Shown piece by piece: positions 16,980-25,682 of a DNA stretch of 64,000 nt. The stretch is from positions 124,001 through 188,000 of the forward strand of contig JADKJM010000009.1 in the NCBI GenBank assembly GCA_016721005.1, read 5' to 3'. Numbering within the stretch: position 1 is the first letter of the stretch; each line of letters starts with the position of its first letter. Source of the DNA: Flavobacteriales bacterium (GTDB lineage: Bacteria; Bacteroidota; Bacteroidia; Flavobacteriales_F; PHOS-HE28). The position numbers and the translations under genes were made by a program. The notes under the pieces were generated by a model. It was given only the letters and a program-made list of their open reading frames with translations, did no database searches and was not told the DNA's origin.

Positions 16980-17082
16980 CGCGTGACGGATTGAAACGAA
17001 AAGCCCGCAAGCGAGGAGGAACGACGAGAGCGGACTTGGAGTGGAAAGACGGACCCCGGCGCATTTGGCCGTGGACATGCCC
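16980..17082 (-). repeat. Dispersed cassette-boundary-like repeat, copy B
   Basis: Read on the minus strand from 17082 it gives GGGCATGTCC, GGGGTCCGTCTTTCCACT, CGTTCCTCCTCGCTTGCGGG, CTTTTCGTTTCAATCCGTCA and ends TCACGCG, matching copy A (12477-12593) block by block with a shorter GC-rich middle. It is oriented against copy A and marks the right end of the accessory block. Confidence 0.75.
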
Positions 17083-17237
17083 ACATTCTCATCACATATG
17101 TTGCTTTATGACATCATACATTGCCGCATTTAACATCTATGATGCTTAATCTCATCTATATAGGATAACAAAATCGACGGGGAATGCGTATACTTGTGGT
17201 GTGAAAGCAGCGTTACTTCACTAAAGCGAACGGTACG
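17083..17237 (+). promoter_or_regulatory. AT-rich hipBA control region
   Basis: This 155-nt stretch is clearly more AT-rich than its surroundings. It holds a perfect inverted repeat TATGA-CA-TCATA (17107-17118), a second CATC-TAT-GATG (about 17135-17145) and a -7-like TATACTTG (17189-17196), about 42 nt before the hipB ATG. By analogy with HipB, which binds palindromic operators and represses its own operon, these repeats are candidate operators. Which of them is bound is inference. Confidence 0.4.
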
Positions 17238-17603
17238 ATGGCTACGAACAACATCAACTGGAAGGTCCTGAAGGACGACAAGGTGGTGATGCAGCTAGGC
17301 AAAGAGCTGCGCCGGATGCGGCTGGAGCGCAACCTGAGCCAGGCCGAGGTGGCCAAGCGCGCAGGTCTGGACCGCACCACCGTGGTGAAGCTGGAGGCTG
17401 GTCGCGCCGCTACGCTGATGACCGTCGTGCAGGTGCTGCGCGCCATGGACCGACTGGAAGTGCTGGATGGCTTCCACGAGGAACCGCAACTAACGCCCTA
17501 CCAAGTGGTGGAGCAGCAAGCGAAATACCTGACGAAGCAACGCAAGCGGGCCTCACGCCAGAAGCCCGAGATCGTGCCACCCAAACCTAAGAGCACATGG
17601 TAA
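17238..17603 (+). CDS. hipB: HipB-like antitoxin (XRE helix-turn-helix)
   Basis: 121 residues. Residues ~20-75 are a classic XRE/Cro helix-turn-helix (LGKELRRMRLERNLSQAEVAKRAGLDRTTVVKLEAG). The C-terminal ~45 residues are basic and probably disordered (KQRKRASRQKPE). It precedes and overlaps hipA by 7 nt, the standard hipBA layout. HipB-type proteins neutralise HipA and repress the operon. The gene lies just right of the repeat-bounded accessory block. Confidence 0.87.
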   Translation: MATNNINWKVLKDDKVVMQLGKELRRMRLERNLSQAEVAKRAGLDRTTVVKLEAGRAATLMTVVQVLRAMDRLEVLDGFHEEPQLTPYQVVEQQAKYLTKQRKRASRQKPEIVPPKPKSTW

Positions 17604-18907
17604 CGCACGCGACCGTTCTGCTGTGGGGCAAGCCCGTCGGCCTGGTGATCTGGGACGACAAGCTGCACAGCGCTCAGTTCCAGTACGACCGCGATTTCGC
17701 GAACGGCACCCTGGACGTGGCGCCGGTGATGATGCCACTTTCCAAAGCAAACGGCGGCGAAGCAGTGTTCTCCTTCGGCAACCTGCGCGACGAAACGTTC
17801 AAGGGTCTTCCAGGGCTGTTGGCCGATTGCCTGCCGGACCGTTTCGGGAACACCTTGTTGAACGCCTGGCTGCGCACGCAGGACCGCGACCCCGGCACGG
17901 AGAACCCCGTGGAACGCCTGTGCTACCTCGGTCACCGCGGAATGGGAGCACTGGAATTCGAGCCTTCGCACGGCGAGTTGGAGGCGAGCAGTGAAGCCCT
18001 CCAAGTGGATGAACTGGTGCGCGTGGCCCGCAACGTGACGGAACAGAAAGAAGCGTTCAAGACGTCGCGTAAGAAGGGCGATCAGGAGGCACTGCTGGAG
18101 ATCATCCAAGTGGGCACCTCGGCGGGTGGGGCGCGGGCGAAAGCGATCGTGGCGTTCAATGCGAAGACGGGTGAGGTGCGCAGCGGGCAGATCGATGGGC
18201 TCAGTGACTTCTCCTATTGCCTGATCAAGTTCGATGGCGTGACGAACGCAGCGCTGGGCGACCCGAAAGGCTACGGCCGGATCGAATACGCGTACTACTT
18301 GATGGCGCGGGAATGTGGGATCGACATGATGCCGTGTCGATTGCTGGAAGAGCATGGTCGTGCGCACTTCTTGACGCAACGCTTCGATCGTGTGGTGGAC
18401 AAGGAGGGCAAGACGCACCGACTGCACATGGCAACCCTATGTGGTGTGGCGCACATGGATTTCAACGATCCGCTGGCGTACAGCTACGAGCAGGCTTTTG
18501 CCGTGATGCGCCTGCTGGGCCTGCCCTACCCCGCTGCTGTGGAATTCTTCCGCCGGATGTGCTTCAATGTGATCGCCCGCAACTGCGATGACCATACGAA
18601 GAACACCTCGTTCCTAATGGATCCGCAAGGCGAATGGCACTTGGCCCCAGCCTACGACATGACCTTCGCGTACAACCCGAAGAACCTCTGGTTGAAGCAG
18701 CACCAGATGAGCATCAACGGCAAGCGGCTGGACATTTCCCGGAAAGACCTGCTCGTGGTGGCGAAGGACATGAACATCAAGAAAGCCGAGGCGATCATTG
18801 AGGAGGTGGTGGCAGGCCTGAATACCTGGAAGAAACACGCGAAGAAGGCCGAGATGGATCCGAAGCAGGTGGCGGCGATCACGGGTTTGCATTTGACGCG
18901 AATCTGA
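17597..18907 (+). CDS. hipA: HipA-family Ser/Thr kinase toxin
   Basis: 436 residues, the usual HipA length. The N-terminal HipA domain is followed by the C-terminal kinase: a P-loop-like GTSAGGARAKAIV (~residue 175), FSYCLIKFDG with the likely ATP lysine, the catalytic NCDDHTKNTSFL (~333) and the metal-binding YDMTF (~352). E. coli HipA phosphorylates glutamyl-tRNA synthetase and causes growth arrest and persistence; related kinases differ in target, so the target here is unknown. All catalytic residues look intact. It overlaps hipB by 7 nt, so the two are cotranslated. Confidence 0.9.
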   Translation: MVTHATVLLWGKPVGLVIWDDKLHSAQFQYDRDFANGTLDVAPVMMPLSKANGGEAVFSFGNLRDETFKGLPGLLADCLPDRFGNTLLNAWLRTQDRDPGTENPVERLCYLGHRGMGALEFEPSHGELEASSEALQVDELVRVARNVTEQKEAFKTSRKKGDQEALLEIIQVGTSAGGARAKAIVAFNAKTGEVRSGQIDGLSDFSYCLIKFDGVTNAALGDPKGYGRIEYAYYLMARECGIDMMPCRLLEEHGRAHFLTQRFDRVVDKEGKTHRLHMATLCGVAHMDFNDPLAYSYEQAFAVMRLLGLPYPAAVEFFRRMCFNVIARNCDDHTKNTSFLMDPQGEWHLAPAYDMTFAYNPKNLWLKQHQMSINGKRLDISRKDLLVVAKDMNIKKAEAIIEEVVAGLNTWKKHAKKAEMDPKQVAAITGLHLTRI

Positions 18908-18926
18908 GAGCATCTATCTTGGCGAT

Positions 18927-19565
18927 ATGGAGCGTCCGGCACACCTTCCAACCCGATCATTCTTCATGGGACGACAACGCCCAACGGCCGAGAAACCCTT
19001 GGTTGTGATGATTAGCGCCTGCCTCGACGGCATTGGTTGTGGCGTGGACGGCGGCACCAACGGTGATCATGGATCCTTGCGCTCTTGGCTCGCTCGGCCT
19101 GAAGTGCGGTTGGTGAAGTTCTGCCCGGAGGACTTTTCATTCGGCACACCGCGCATGACACCGGACAGCCATGGCGGCAACGGTTTCGATGTGCTGGATG
19201 GCACCGCTCGTTCGTTAGCTGAAGATGGCGCGGACTGGACCAAAGGCATGATCAAAGCAGCCTATGAGATGCGTGATCGGGCGCTGCGCGAAAAGGTGGA
19301 TGTTGCGATCCTGATGGACATTAGCGGTGCCTATGGAAGCACCGTGACCTACCTGGGATCACGCTTCACTCCTGACAAGCAGTACCAACGAGGTCCCGGG
19401 GTAGCTGGTGCAGCGCTGATCCGTGCCGGTATTCCAGTGATCTCTCAACGTGATGATCGTTCCCTACAAATGCTGCGCGATCTGCTCGACGGGTCGGAGA
19501 CGCTTTCCGATGAACTCGACCACTGGGAGAAGGAATGGTACCAGAGCTATTTCGCAACCTCCTGA
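18927..19565 (+). CDS. DUF523-family protein
   Basis: 212 residues from ATG 18927, with an alternative ATG at 18966 (MGRQRPTAEKPLV). The conserved N-terminal block VVMISACLDGIGCGVDGG and the later FCPEDFSFGTPR fit DUF523, a family of short conserved-cysteine proteins of unknown function. The block VDVAILMDISGAYGSTVTYL is also typical. A -7-like TATCTTGG (18915-18922) ends only 4 nt before the first ATG, which favours either the 18966 start or a leaderless message. The Smr gene follows 8 nt after the stop, so the two probably share a transcript. Confidence 0.78.
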   Translation: MERPAHLPTRSFFMGRQRPTAEKPLVVMISACLDGIGCGVDGGTNGDHGSLRSWLARPEVRLVKFCPEDFSFGTPRMTPDSHGGNGFDVLDGTARSLAEDGADWTKGMIKAAYEMRDRALREKVDVAILMDISGAYGSTVTYLGSRFTPDKQYQRGPGVAGAALIRAGIPVISQRDDRSLQMLRDLLDGSETLSDELDHWEKEWYQSYFATS

Positions 19566-19573
19566 ACACTTCC

Positions 19574-19828
19574 ATGGCCAAACACAAACTCGACCTGCAC
19601 GAGATCTTCAACAAAGGCAAGGACATCGACCGCGCCTTGGACGAGGCGATGGGGTTCTGCGTGGACCGGCGGATACCGATCCTGGAGATCATCCCCGGTA
19701 AGGGCAGCGGGCAGTTGAAGAAGAAGGTGATCCGCTACCTACAGCAAGCCCACGTGAAGAAGCTGTACCACAGGATCGACAAGGACAGCGACAACTTCGG
19801 GCGATTGTTCGTGCGGTTCAAACATTGA
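19574..19828 (+). CDS. Small stand-alone Smr-domain protein
   Basis: 84 residues from ATG 19574; the frame is open further upstream only inside the DUF523 gene. The Smr signature is complete: LDLHEIFNKGKDIDRALDEA, then ILEIIPGKGSGQLKKKV and the C-terminal NFGRLFVRFKH. Smr domains nick or bind nucleic acids (RNA or branched DNA) and usually sit at the end of MutS2; short free-standing forms are common. Here the protein is nothing but the domain. It follows DUF523 closely and is followed 40 nt later by cbpA. Confidence 0.85.
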   Translation: MAKHKLDLHEIFNKGKDIDRALDEAMGFCVDRRIPILEIIPGKGSGQLKKKVIRYLQQAHVKKLYHRIDKDSDNFGRLFVRFKH

Positions 19829-19868
19829 TCAGGTCCGGGTCGGCTGTTCCGGGTAATTTCGGATCCGA

Positions 19869-20747
19869 ATGGCAGCGGACTATTACAAGTTGTTGGGGGT
19901 CGAACGGACCGCGACGCAGGAGGCGATCAAGTCGGCGTACCGGAAGCTGGCGCGCAAACTCCATCCGGACCTGAACCCGAATGATGCGACGGCGAAGAAG
20001 AAATTCCAGGAGATCAACGAGGCCAATGAGGTGTTGAGCGATCCCGATAGCCGGAAGAAGTACGATACCTACGGAGAGAATTGGAAGCACGCCGAGGAAT
20101 ACGAGAAGGCACGCCAAGCGCAAGGTGCAAGCAGTGGCCATTTCGCAAGCGGTTCGCGTGGTGGCGGAAGTGAGGAGGACTACTCCGACCTGTTCGGTTC
20201 CATGTTCGGCGGACGAGGTGGGCGTCAACCCAAATTCCGCGGACAGGACTATCACGCCGAACTCCAACTGCCCTTACTGGAAGCCTACCGCACCCACAAG
20301 CAAACGCTCACGGTGAACGGCAAGCAGATCCGGATCACTGTTCCCGCTGGTGTGGAAGAAGGACAGACGATCAAGATCCCCCGCCACGGTGGACCCGGTG
20401 CGAACGGTGGTCCGCATGGCGATCTGTACATCACCTTCCATGTGGGAGAACACCCCCGGTTCAAGCGTGTGGGCAAGGATCTGTACACCACGGCAGAGAT
20501 CGACCTGTACACCGCTGTGCTGGGTGGTGAATTGATGCTCGAAACGCTGGATGGCACCGTGAAGCTGGCGGTGAAGCCGGAAACGCAGAATGGCACGAAG
20601 GCACGACTGCGCGGCAAGGGATTCCCCGTGTACAAACAGGAAGGATCCTTCGGCGATCTGATCGTGACCTTCCATGTGAAACTGCCCACCGCGCTTACGG
20701 ATGATCAGCAGGCACTCTTTGAGAAGTTGCGTGATACCAAGATCTGA
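19869..20747 (+). CDS. cbpA: CbpA-type DnaJ co-chaperone
   Basis: 292 residues. The J domain spans 1-70 (DYYKLLGVERTATQEAIKSAYRKLA, HPD motif in LHPDLNPND). A Gly/Ser-rich linker follows (SGSRGGGSEED, FGGRGGRQ), then two beta-domain substrate-binding repeats (ITVPAGVEEGQTIKIPRHGG; GTVKLAVKPETQNGTKARLRG). There is no zinc-finger region, which separates CbpA from DnaJ. It stimulates DnaK ATPase. The modulator gene cbpM follows with a gap of only 4 nt, as in other bacteria. A -7-like TAATTTCG (19854-19861) ends 7 nt before the start. Confidence 0.92.
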   Translation: MAADYYKLLGVERTATQEAIKSAYRKLARKLHPDLNPNDATAKKKFQEINEANEVLSDPDSRKKYDTYGENWKHAEEYEKARQAQGASSGHFASGSRGGGSEEDYSDLFGSMFGGRGGRQPKFRGQDYHAELQLPLLEAYRTHKQTLTVNGKQIRITVPAGVEEGQTIKIPRHGGPGANGGPHGDLYITFHVGEHPRFKRVGKDLYTTAEIDLYTAVLGGELMLETLDGTVKLAVKPETQNGTKARLRGKGFPVYKQEGSFGDLIVTFHVKLPTALTDDQQALFEKLRDTKI

Positions 20748-20751
20748 GGCC

Positions 20752-21063
20752 ATGACCGAAGAAGAACTCATCGCCATTGAAACGTTCTGCATCCATCAGG
20801 AGGTGGAGACCACTTTCGTACTTGATCTGCATGAACGCGGCCTCATCCATCTTACTGTGGTGAACGAGAAGTACTTCCTATTCCCCGATGAACTTCCGCG
20901 GATCGAGCAATTGGCCCGGATGCATTACGATCTGGACATCAACCCGGAAGGCATTGAAGCGATCAGCCACTTATTGGAACGCATGCAGGAGTTGCAAGAG
21001 CGCATGCATGAAATGGAGTTGCGCGTGAAGATGTTCGACGCCGAAGCGGATCGGCCTGAATAG
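20752..21063 (+). CDS. cbpM: CbpM-like chaperone modulator
   Basis: 103 residues from ATG 20752. The N-terminal two-thirds resembles the MerR-like helical fold of CbpM (MTEEELIAIETFCIHQEVET, then INPEGIEAISHLLERM), with a coiled-coil end (QELQERMHEMELRVKM). CbpM binds the CbpA J domain and blocks its use of DnaK. The tight coupling to cbpA supports the call. It converges on the methyltransferase-fold gene ending at 21106. Confidence 0.85.
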   Translation: MTEEELIAIETFCIHQEVETTFVLDLHERGLIHLTVVNEKYFLFPDELPRIEQLARMHYDLDINPEGIEAISHLLERMQELQERMHEMELRVKMFDAEADRPE

Positions 21064-21105
21064 GCCCGGGCATTCATCCAAGGAACAAGGACAACTATTC
21101 CGACC

Positions 21106-21789
21106 TCACGGCCGCGTGGCGAACCACAAGTGGTGCTTGGTGCCTTTCTGTCGGTGCGCATGCACCTTCACCTCCTCCACGCGGAAACCGGCCAACTCCA
21201 ATCGTTTGGTGAAGGGCGCGTCGGGGTCGGTGGACCACACCGCTAATACACCGCGCGGGCGAAGCGCGGCATAAGCCGACCGCAATCCGCGGTGCGAGTA
21301 GAGCCGATTGTTCGTGGATTGCGTGAGGCCGACCGGACCGTTATCAGTGTCGAGTAGAATGGTGTCATAACTGTTCCGCGCTTTTCGGATCTCCTCCAGC
21401 ACATCACCGACAACCACTCTGGCTCGTGGATCCTTCACCGGATACCCGGCGCGTTCCCCCAGCGGGCCCTCGTTCCACTTGACCACCTCGGGTACCAGCT
21501 CCGCAACCACGACCGATCCTTGCGGACCGAGTTGTTTCAGCGCAGCGGCGAGTGTGAAGCCCATACCAAGGCCACCAATGAGCACACACGCTGAAGCCTT
21601 TGAGGACAGCTTGTTGATCGCCATTTCAGCCAAGGCATCCTCCGAACCGTGCATCGCGGTACTCATCAACTCACCACTGATCCCCACCACTTCGATCGAG
21701 TACTCTTCATTCCGCTGGAAGAACCGCAGTTCACCGCCGTTGTTGGGGATCATCGCCGTATCCAACAACTTGTTGATGCGCATTTTCAT
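21106..21789 (-). CDS. Spermidine synthase-like methyltransferase-fold protein
   Basis: 227 residues from ATG 21789 (MKMRINKLLDTAMIP); starts at 21867 or 21813 are also open. The nucleotide-binding loop CVLIGGLGMGFTLAAALK, the acidic strand end VVVAELVPEV and YDTILLDTDNGP mark a Rossmann-type fold of the spermidine synthase group. The family keeps the polyamine-synthase fold but many members have no shown activity. No polyamine genes are nearby, so I do not assign a substrate. It is divergent from the ABC exporter starting at 21977. Confidence 0.75.
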   Translation of the reverse strand: MKMRINKLLDTAMIPNNGGELRFFQRNEEYSIEVVGISGELMSTAMHGSEDALAEMAINKLSSKASACVLIGGLGMGFTLAAALKQLGPQGSVVVAELVPEVVKWNEGPLGERAGYPVKDPRARVVVGDVLEEIRKARNSYDTILLDTDNGPVGLTQSTNNRLYSHRGLRSAYAALRPRGVLAVWSTDPDAPFTKRLELAGFRVEEVKVHAHRQKGTKHHLWFATRP

Positions 21790-21976
21790 GAGCGCAAGGT
21801 GGGAAGAAAGCATTCGGTCAGAACGGAGCGGCTTCAGTGGTCGTCTGCCGATCCGTCCGGCGCGCAACCTTTGGCCCTATCTCTGACAGCGACGTCGCCA
21901 TCACTCCCCGGAACCAGGAATGGCATCCGCAATCGCCTTTTCCACCTTGAAGCAAGACCCGACCACAAGATCCCGC

Positions 21977-23728
21977 ATGACAACAGAAGTGAACAAGAAG
22001 CCGCACATGACGTGGAAGCGGGCCTTCGTACAATTCATCTGGCCACGACGTGGACATGTGCTGGTCGGGCTGCTCCTCATCGCGATCAGTCGCGCGGCGA
22101 GTCTTGTGCTGCCTTGGCAGACCAAGGTCCTGCTGGATGACGTGGTACCGAACAAGGACCTCGATCATCTGTGGAACCTGCTGGCGATCGTCGTTGGCGC
22201 GATCGTGGTTCAAAGCCTCACCTCCTTTCTGCTCACCAAACTGCTGAGCGTAGAGGCGCAATTGATGATCAGCAAGTTGAGGGCGCAGGTCGCGCGGAAG
22301 ATCCTGTCGCTCCCGATAAGTTTCTTCGACAACACCAAGAGCGGCGCATTGGTAAGCCGGATCATGACCGATGTGGAAGGCGTGCGCAATCTGGTGGGCA
22401 CGGGCTTGGTGCAACTTGTTGGCGGCACGCTCACCGCGATCGCTTCGCTGATCCTATTGATCAACATCAGTCCGCTGATGACACTGTGTACGCTCATCCC
22501 TGTGGGCATCTTCGCTGTCATTGCCTTGAAGGCGTTCGGCAGGATCAGGCCGATCTTCCGAACACGAGGAGTGATCAACGCTGAAGTGACCGGAAGGCTC
22601 ACCGAGACGCTTAACGGGGTGCGCGTGATCAAGGGATTCAACGCGGAGGAGCAGGAGAACCGTGCCTTCGAGAAGGGCGTGCTCCGGCTCTTCGAGAACG
22701 TGAAACAAAGCCTTACCGCCACAGCGTTGATCACGAGCACTTCCGCCTTGCTGCTCGGGCTGGCGAGCGCGGGCATCATGGGCTTGGGCGGACATCAGAT
22801 CATCAACGGCGAACTCACACTCGGTGAGTTCCTCTCCTTCACGCTCTACCTCGGATTCATGATCGCACCGATCGTGCAGATGAGCAACATCGGCAGCCAA
22901 CTCACCGAGGCCTTCGCGGGATTGGATCGCACGGAGGAGATCATGAACATGACCCCGGAGGATGTGCCCGATGAACGGCCAATGGTATTGAACACATTGC
23001 GCGGAGACATCCGTTTCGACGATGTTTCGTTCGCGTACGAGGAAGGCAAGGAGGTGGTGAACAACATCAGCTTCGATGCGCCAGCAGGCAGCGTGACCGC
23101 GCTGGTTGGCACTTCAGGATCAGGGAAAAGCACCATCGCTGGATTGGCGGCGACCTTTCTCACACCGAAGTCAGGAACGATCACCGTGGATGGACAGGAC
23201 TTGAGCAAGGTGAGCCTCTCCAGTTATCGCCGACACCTTGGCGTGGTACTTCAGGATGACTTCCTTTTCGAGGGAACCATTCGCGAGAATATTCTGTTCC
23301 CTCGACCGGAAGCGACCGAGGAGCAATTGTTACGCGCGGTGCAGGGTGCGTACGTGAATGAATTCACCGATCGCTTCGAGAAGGGATTGGATACGGTGAT
23401 CGGCGAACGCGGTGTGAAGCTCAGCGGTGGGCAACGCCAACGTGTGGCCATCGCGCGTGCGATGTTGGCCGATCCGAAGATCCTGATCCTCGACGAGGCG
23501 ACAAGCAACTTGGACACCGAGAGCGAAGCACTGATCCAGAAAAGCTTGAACGAATTGGTGAAGGACCGCACCACGTTCGTGATCGCGCACCGCTTGAGTA
23601 CCATCCGACAGGCTACGCGGATCCTCGTGATCGAGCAGGGGCGCATCGCGGAGAGCGGCACACACGCCGAACTGATCGCGAAGGAGGGCCGCTACTTCGA
23701 TCTTTACACGTATCAGGCACGGATCTGA
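21977..23728 (+). CDS. MsbA-like ABC exporter
   Basis: 583 residues from ATG 21977 (MTTEVNKKPHMTWKRAFVQF); an upstream frame from 21920 is less likely. The N-terminal half has six membrane segments, and the coupling-helix region has FFDNTKSGALVSRIMTDVEG. The ATPase has Walker A GTSGSGKST, the Q-loop VVLQDDFLF, signature LSGGQRQRV, Walker B ILILDEATSNLD and H-loop IAHRLSTI. It works as a homodimer exporting an amphipathic substrate, possibly lipid A or a drug. It stands alone in its operon, unlike the truA-coupled exporter at 3479-5230. All catalytic residues are intact. Confidence 0.92.
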   Translation: MTTEVNKKPHMTWKRAFVQFIWPRRGHVLVGLLLIAISRAASLVLPWQTKVLLDDVVPNKDLDHLWNLLAIVVGAIVVQSLTSFLLTKLLSVEAQLMISKLRAQVARKILSLPISFFDNTKSGALVSRIMTDVEGVRNLVGTGLVQLVGGTLTAIASLILLINISPLMTLCTLIPVGIFAVIALKAFGRIRPIFRTRGVINAEVTGRLTETLNGVRVIKGFNAEEQENRAFEKGVLRLFENVKQSLTATALITSTSALLLGLASAGIMGLGGHQIINGELTLGEFLSFTLYLGFMIAPIVQMSNIGSQLTEAFAGLDRTEEIMNMTPEDVPDERPMVLNTLRGDIRFDDVSFAYEEGKEVVNNISFDAPAGSVTALVGTSGSGKSTIAGLAATFLTPKSGTITVDGQDLSKVSLSSYRRHLGVVLQDDFLFEGTIRENILFPRPEATEEQLLRAVQGAYVNEFTDRFEKGLDTVIGERGVKLSGGQRQRVAIARAMLADPKILILDEATSNLDTESEALIQKSLNELVKDRTTFVIAHRLSTIRQATRILVIEQGRIAESGTHAELIAKEGRYFDLYTYQARI

Positions 23729-23735
23729 CAACGGG

Positions 23736-25070
23736 TCATCGCAGCACCTCGCGATAGAGCGTTCGCTTCTGCAAGGACTCGTACGGACGATACACGTAGT
23801 ATGCGTAGCCATCGTGTACTTGCACATCCTCCGGCCATGGGAAGGTCAGTGGTGTCGCCTCACCCAGTACACCAGTAGCAGGATCCACGGGCCGCAACCA
23901 CGTCCGCGCTCCCCGCGCGAAGCACACGTACACCGCACCGGATGATCGGTCCTGCACCAAACGATGGTCCCATTCGCGATCACGCTGGTAGGTGATGGGG
24001 ATCTCATCGATCGGGAGCAAGTGACTGCTGAACCGGCGGATCCTTTCCTTGTAGTGATCGAAAACGCAAAGGGTATCACCGATCACGAATAGCGGCGCAT
24101 AAGGCGGGCGGTAGCGCATGTCCTGATCGAATCCGATCATCAGGCCGGCAATGGTCTCCGGGTCCGTTCCGTGTTCCATGGCGAGGTCCATCGCGAGCAC
24201 CTTCGATCGGCCGCTCATGTACTTGTACCCACTCCGGAAGATCGCCATCCAATGTGGATCGACCACGCTGCAGATCAGTTCCTGCTTCGCCGTGAGTGCG
24301 TTGAACGCCACATGATCGAATGCCGGATACTCGTACATCCACGTGTTGCCGATGAGGTATCCAGGAACACTATCCGTCCAAGGGATCACCGCATTGGAAT
24401 ACGTATGCGCATCTATCCAACCGATGCCGATATCACCTCCTTGTCGATCGATCAGCCAAGCTCCATCCTCGGACTTCACCACGGGACGATAGGCGTGATC
24501 GCGTGCAAGATCACACGCTGTCCTAGGGAGCGGGCCGTTCGTGATCTCTTCGAACCGGGTGTTCAACAAGTGCAACCGGGCATCTTTCCATACGGTCTGC
24601 CCGACCAACCCCTGCCTGTGCCACAACTGCTTCGTTCCATATACAAGGACCCACACCCCATCGTCGTTCACGAGATAATCACCCACATGCAGATCCTTGC
24701 GTTCGAACACCACTTCCGGCTCCGGTGCATGGATCACCGCCACTGGCAACTCCACCGCCTTGGGGACAAGTTTGAAGGTGGTGCGTTCCCCATCCGCCCC
24801 TGTGCCGACCATCGTCTTCAAGAGATCCTCGAAGCCCACATAGGAGATGCGTACCACCACTTTGCGTGTAGACACATGCAGGTCGAAGTGCCCCTTTCCT
24901 TCTGTGAAGCCGACCTCATCCCCACCGACCACCCGGACGTGCGCGCCCACGAGGGGAAGATCCCCCCGCGCATCCAGCACCAGTCCACGTATTGTGAATT
25001 GCGCCGAGGCTCCGGTGGGGAGCATCAGGGCCACAAGAAGCCAAAGCCGGACAAGGATCTCGTTTGGCAT
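23736..25070 (-). CDS. Secreted protein with carboxypeptidase-like regulatory domain
   Basis: 444 residues from ATG 25070 (MPNEILVRLWLLVALMLP signal peptide, cleavage near GASAQF); an in-frame start at 25082 adds four residues. Right after the signal is a carboxypeptidase-D-like beta domain: IRGLVLDARGDLPLVGAHV to RISYVGFEDLL. The remaining ~300 residues hold beta-rich sequence (VYGTKQLWHRQ, DVQVHDGYAYYVYRPY) that could form a propeller, with no catalytic motif that I recognise. No T9SS tail is seen (C-terminus KRTLYREVLR), so it is probably periplasmic or on the outer membrane. Function is unknown. Confidence 0.72.
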   Translation of the reverse strand: MPNEILVRLWLLVALMLPTGASAQFTIRGLVLDARGDLPLVGAHVRVVGGDEVGFTEGKGHFDLHVSTRKVVVRISYVGFEDLLKTMVGTGADGERTTFKLVPKAVELPVAVIHAPEPEVVFERKDLHVGDYLVNDDGVWVLVYGTKQLWHRQGLVGQTVWKDARLHLLNTRFEEITNGPLPRTACDLARDHAYRPVVKSEDGAWLIDRQGGDIGIGWIDAHTYSNAVIPWTDSVPGYLIGNTWMYEYPAFDHVAFNALTAKQELICSVVDPHWMAIFRSGYKYMSGRSKVLAMDLAMEHGTDPETIAGLMIGFDQDMRYRPPYAPLFVIGDTLCVFDHYKERIRRFSSHLLPIDEIPITYQRDREWDHRLVQDRSSGAVYVCFARGARTWLRPVDPATGVLGEATPLTFPWPEDVQVHDGYAYYVYRPYESLQKRTLYREVLR

Positions 25071-25149
25071 GCGTTGGTCCACTAAGATACCTTGGTCCTG
25101 CGGATCGCATATCCGGGATCGAGCAACGCGTCACTCTACACCAAGCGCC

Positions 25150-25638
25150 ATGCAACAGGGCCTACGCTACGACCATTACAAGGTGTTGGGGTTACCACGG
25201 GATGCCGATGCGCGTGCGATCAAGAAAGCGTACCGCGAACGCGTGAAGCAATGGCATCCGGATCATAACGCTTCCGGGAACGCACCCGAGATCTTCCATG
25301 CCCTGCACGATGCGTACCTCACACTCTCCGACGCAGAGAGCCGCGCGGCGTATGATGATCGGCTTCGCTTCTACCGGCAGGCGCAACCATCAGAAGCGTC
25401 GGCGGCGCATCACACCCGGCACGCGTATCACATTCCGAAGGATCCCGAAAGGGATCTTCCCGTCAACCGCTTCGCATTCGTTGGTCTTCACCTTACCGGC
25501 CTGCTCTTCGGGATCGCGTTGGTCTCCGGATTGGTGATCGGGGTGTTCTTCCTGGGCTGGCCGGCTTACACCTTGTTCTTCTGCGCTCCGGGTCTTGCAG
25601 TGATCCCTGACAGCATCGCGGGTTTGCGCCCGAAATGA
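25150..25638 (+). CDS. J-domain protein with C-terminal membrane segments
   Basis: 162 residues from ATG 25150 (MQQGLRYDHYKVLGLPRDAD). The J domain (1-~68) has the HPD motif in QWHPDHNASGN. A short linker and two hydrophobic segments follow (HLTGLLFGIALVSGLVIGVFF; AYTLFFCAPGLAVI). Membrane-anchored J-proteins recruit DnaK to a site or client at the membrane. The gene is divergent from the secreted protein at 23736-25070 and converges on ilvE with 44 nt between. It lacks the substrate-binding domains of CbpA, so it is not a second CbpA. Confidence 0.85.
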   Translation: MQQGLRYDHYKVLGLPRDADARAIKKAYRERVKQWHPDHNASGNAPEIFHALHDAYLTLSDAESRAAYDDRLRFYRQAQPSEASAAHHTRHAYHIPKDPERDLPVNRFAFVGLHLTGLLFGIALVSGLVIGVFFLGWPAYTLFFCAPGLAVIPDSIAGLRPK

Positions 25639-25682
25639 GGAAGACCCCGGATCGGAGCCTTCCAATACATCACGTCACCTGA

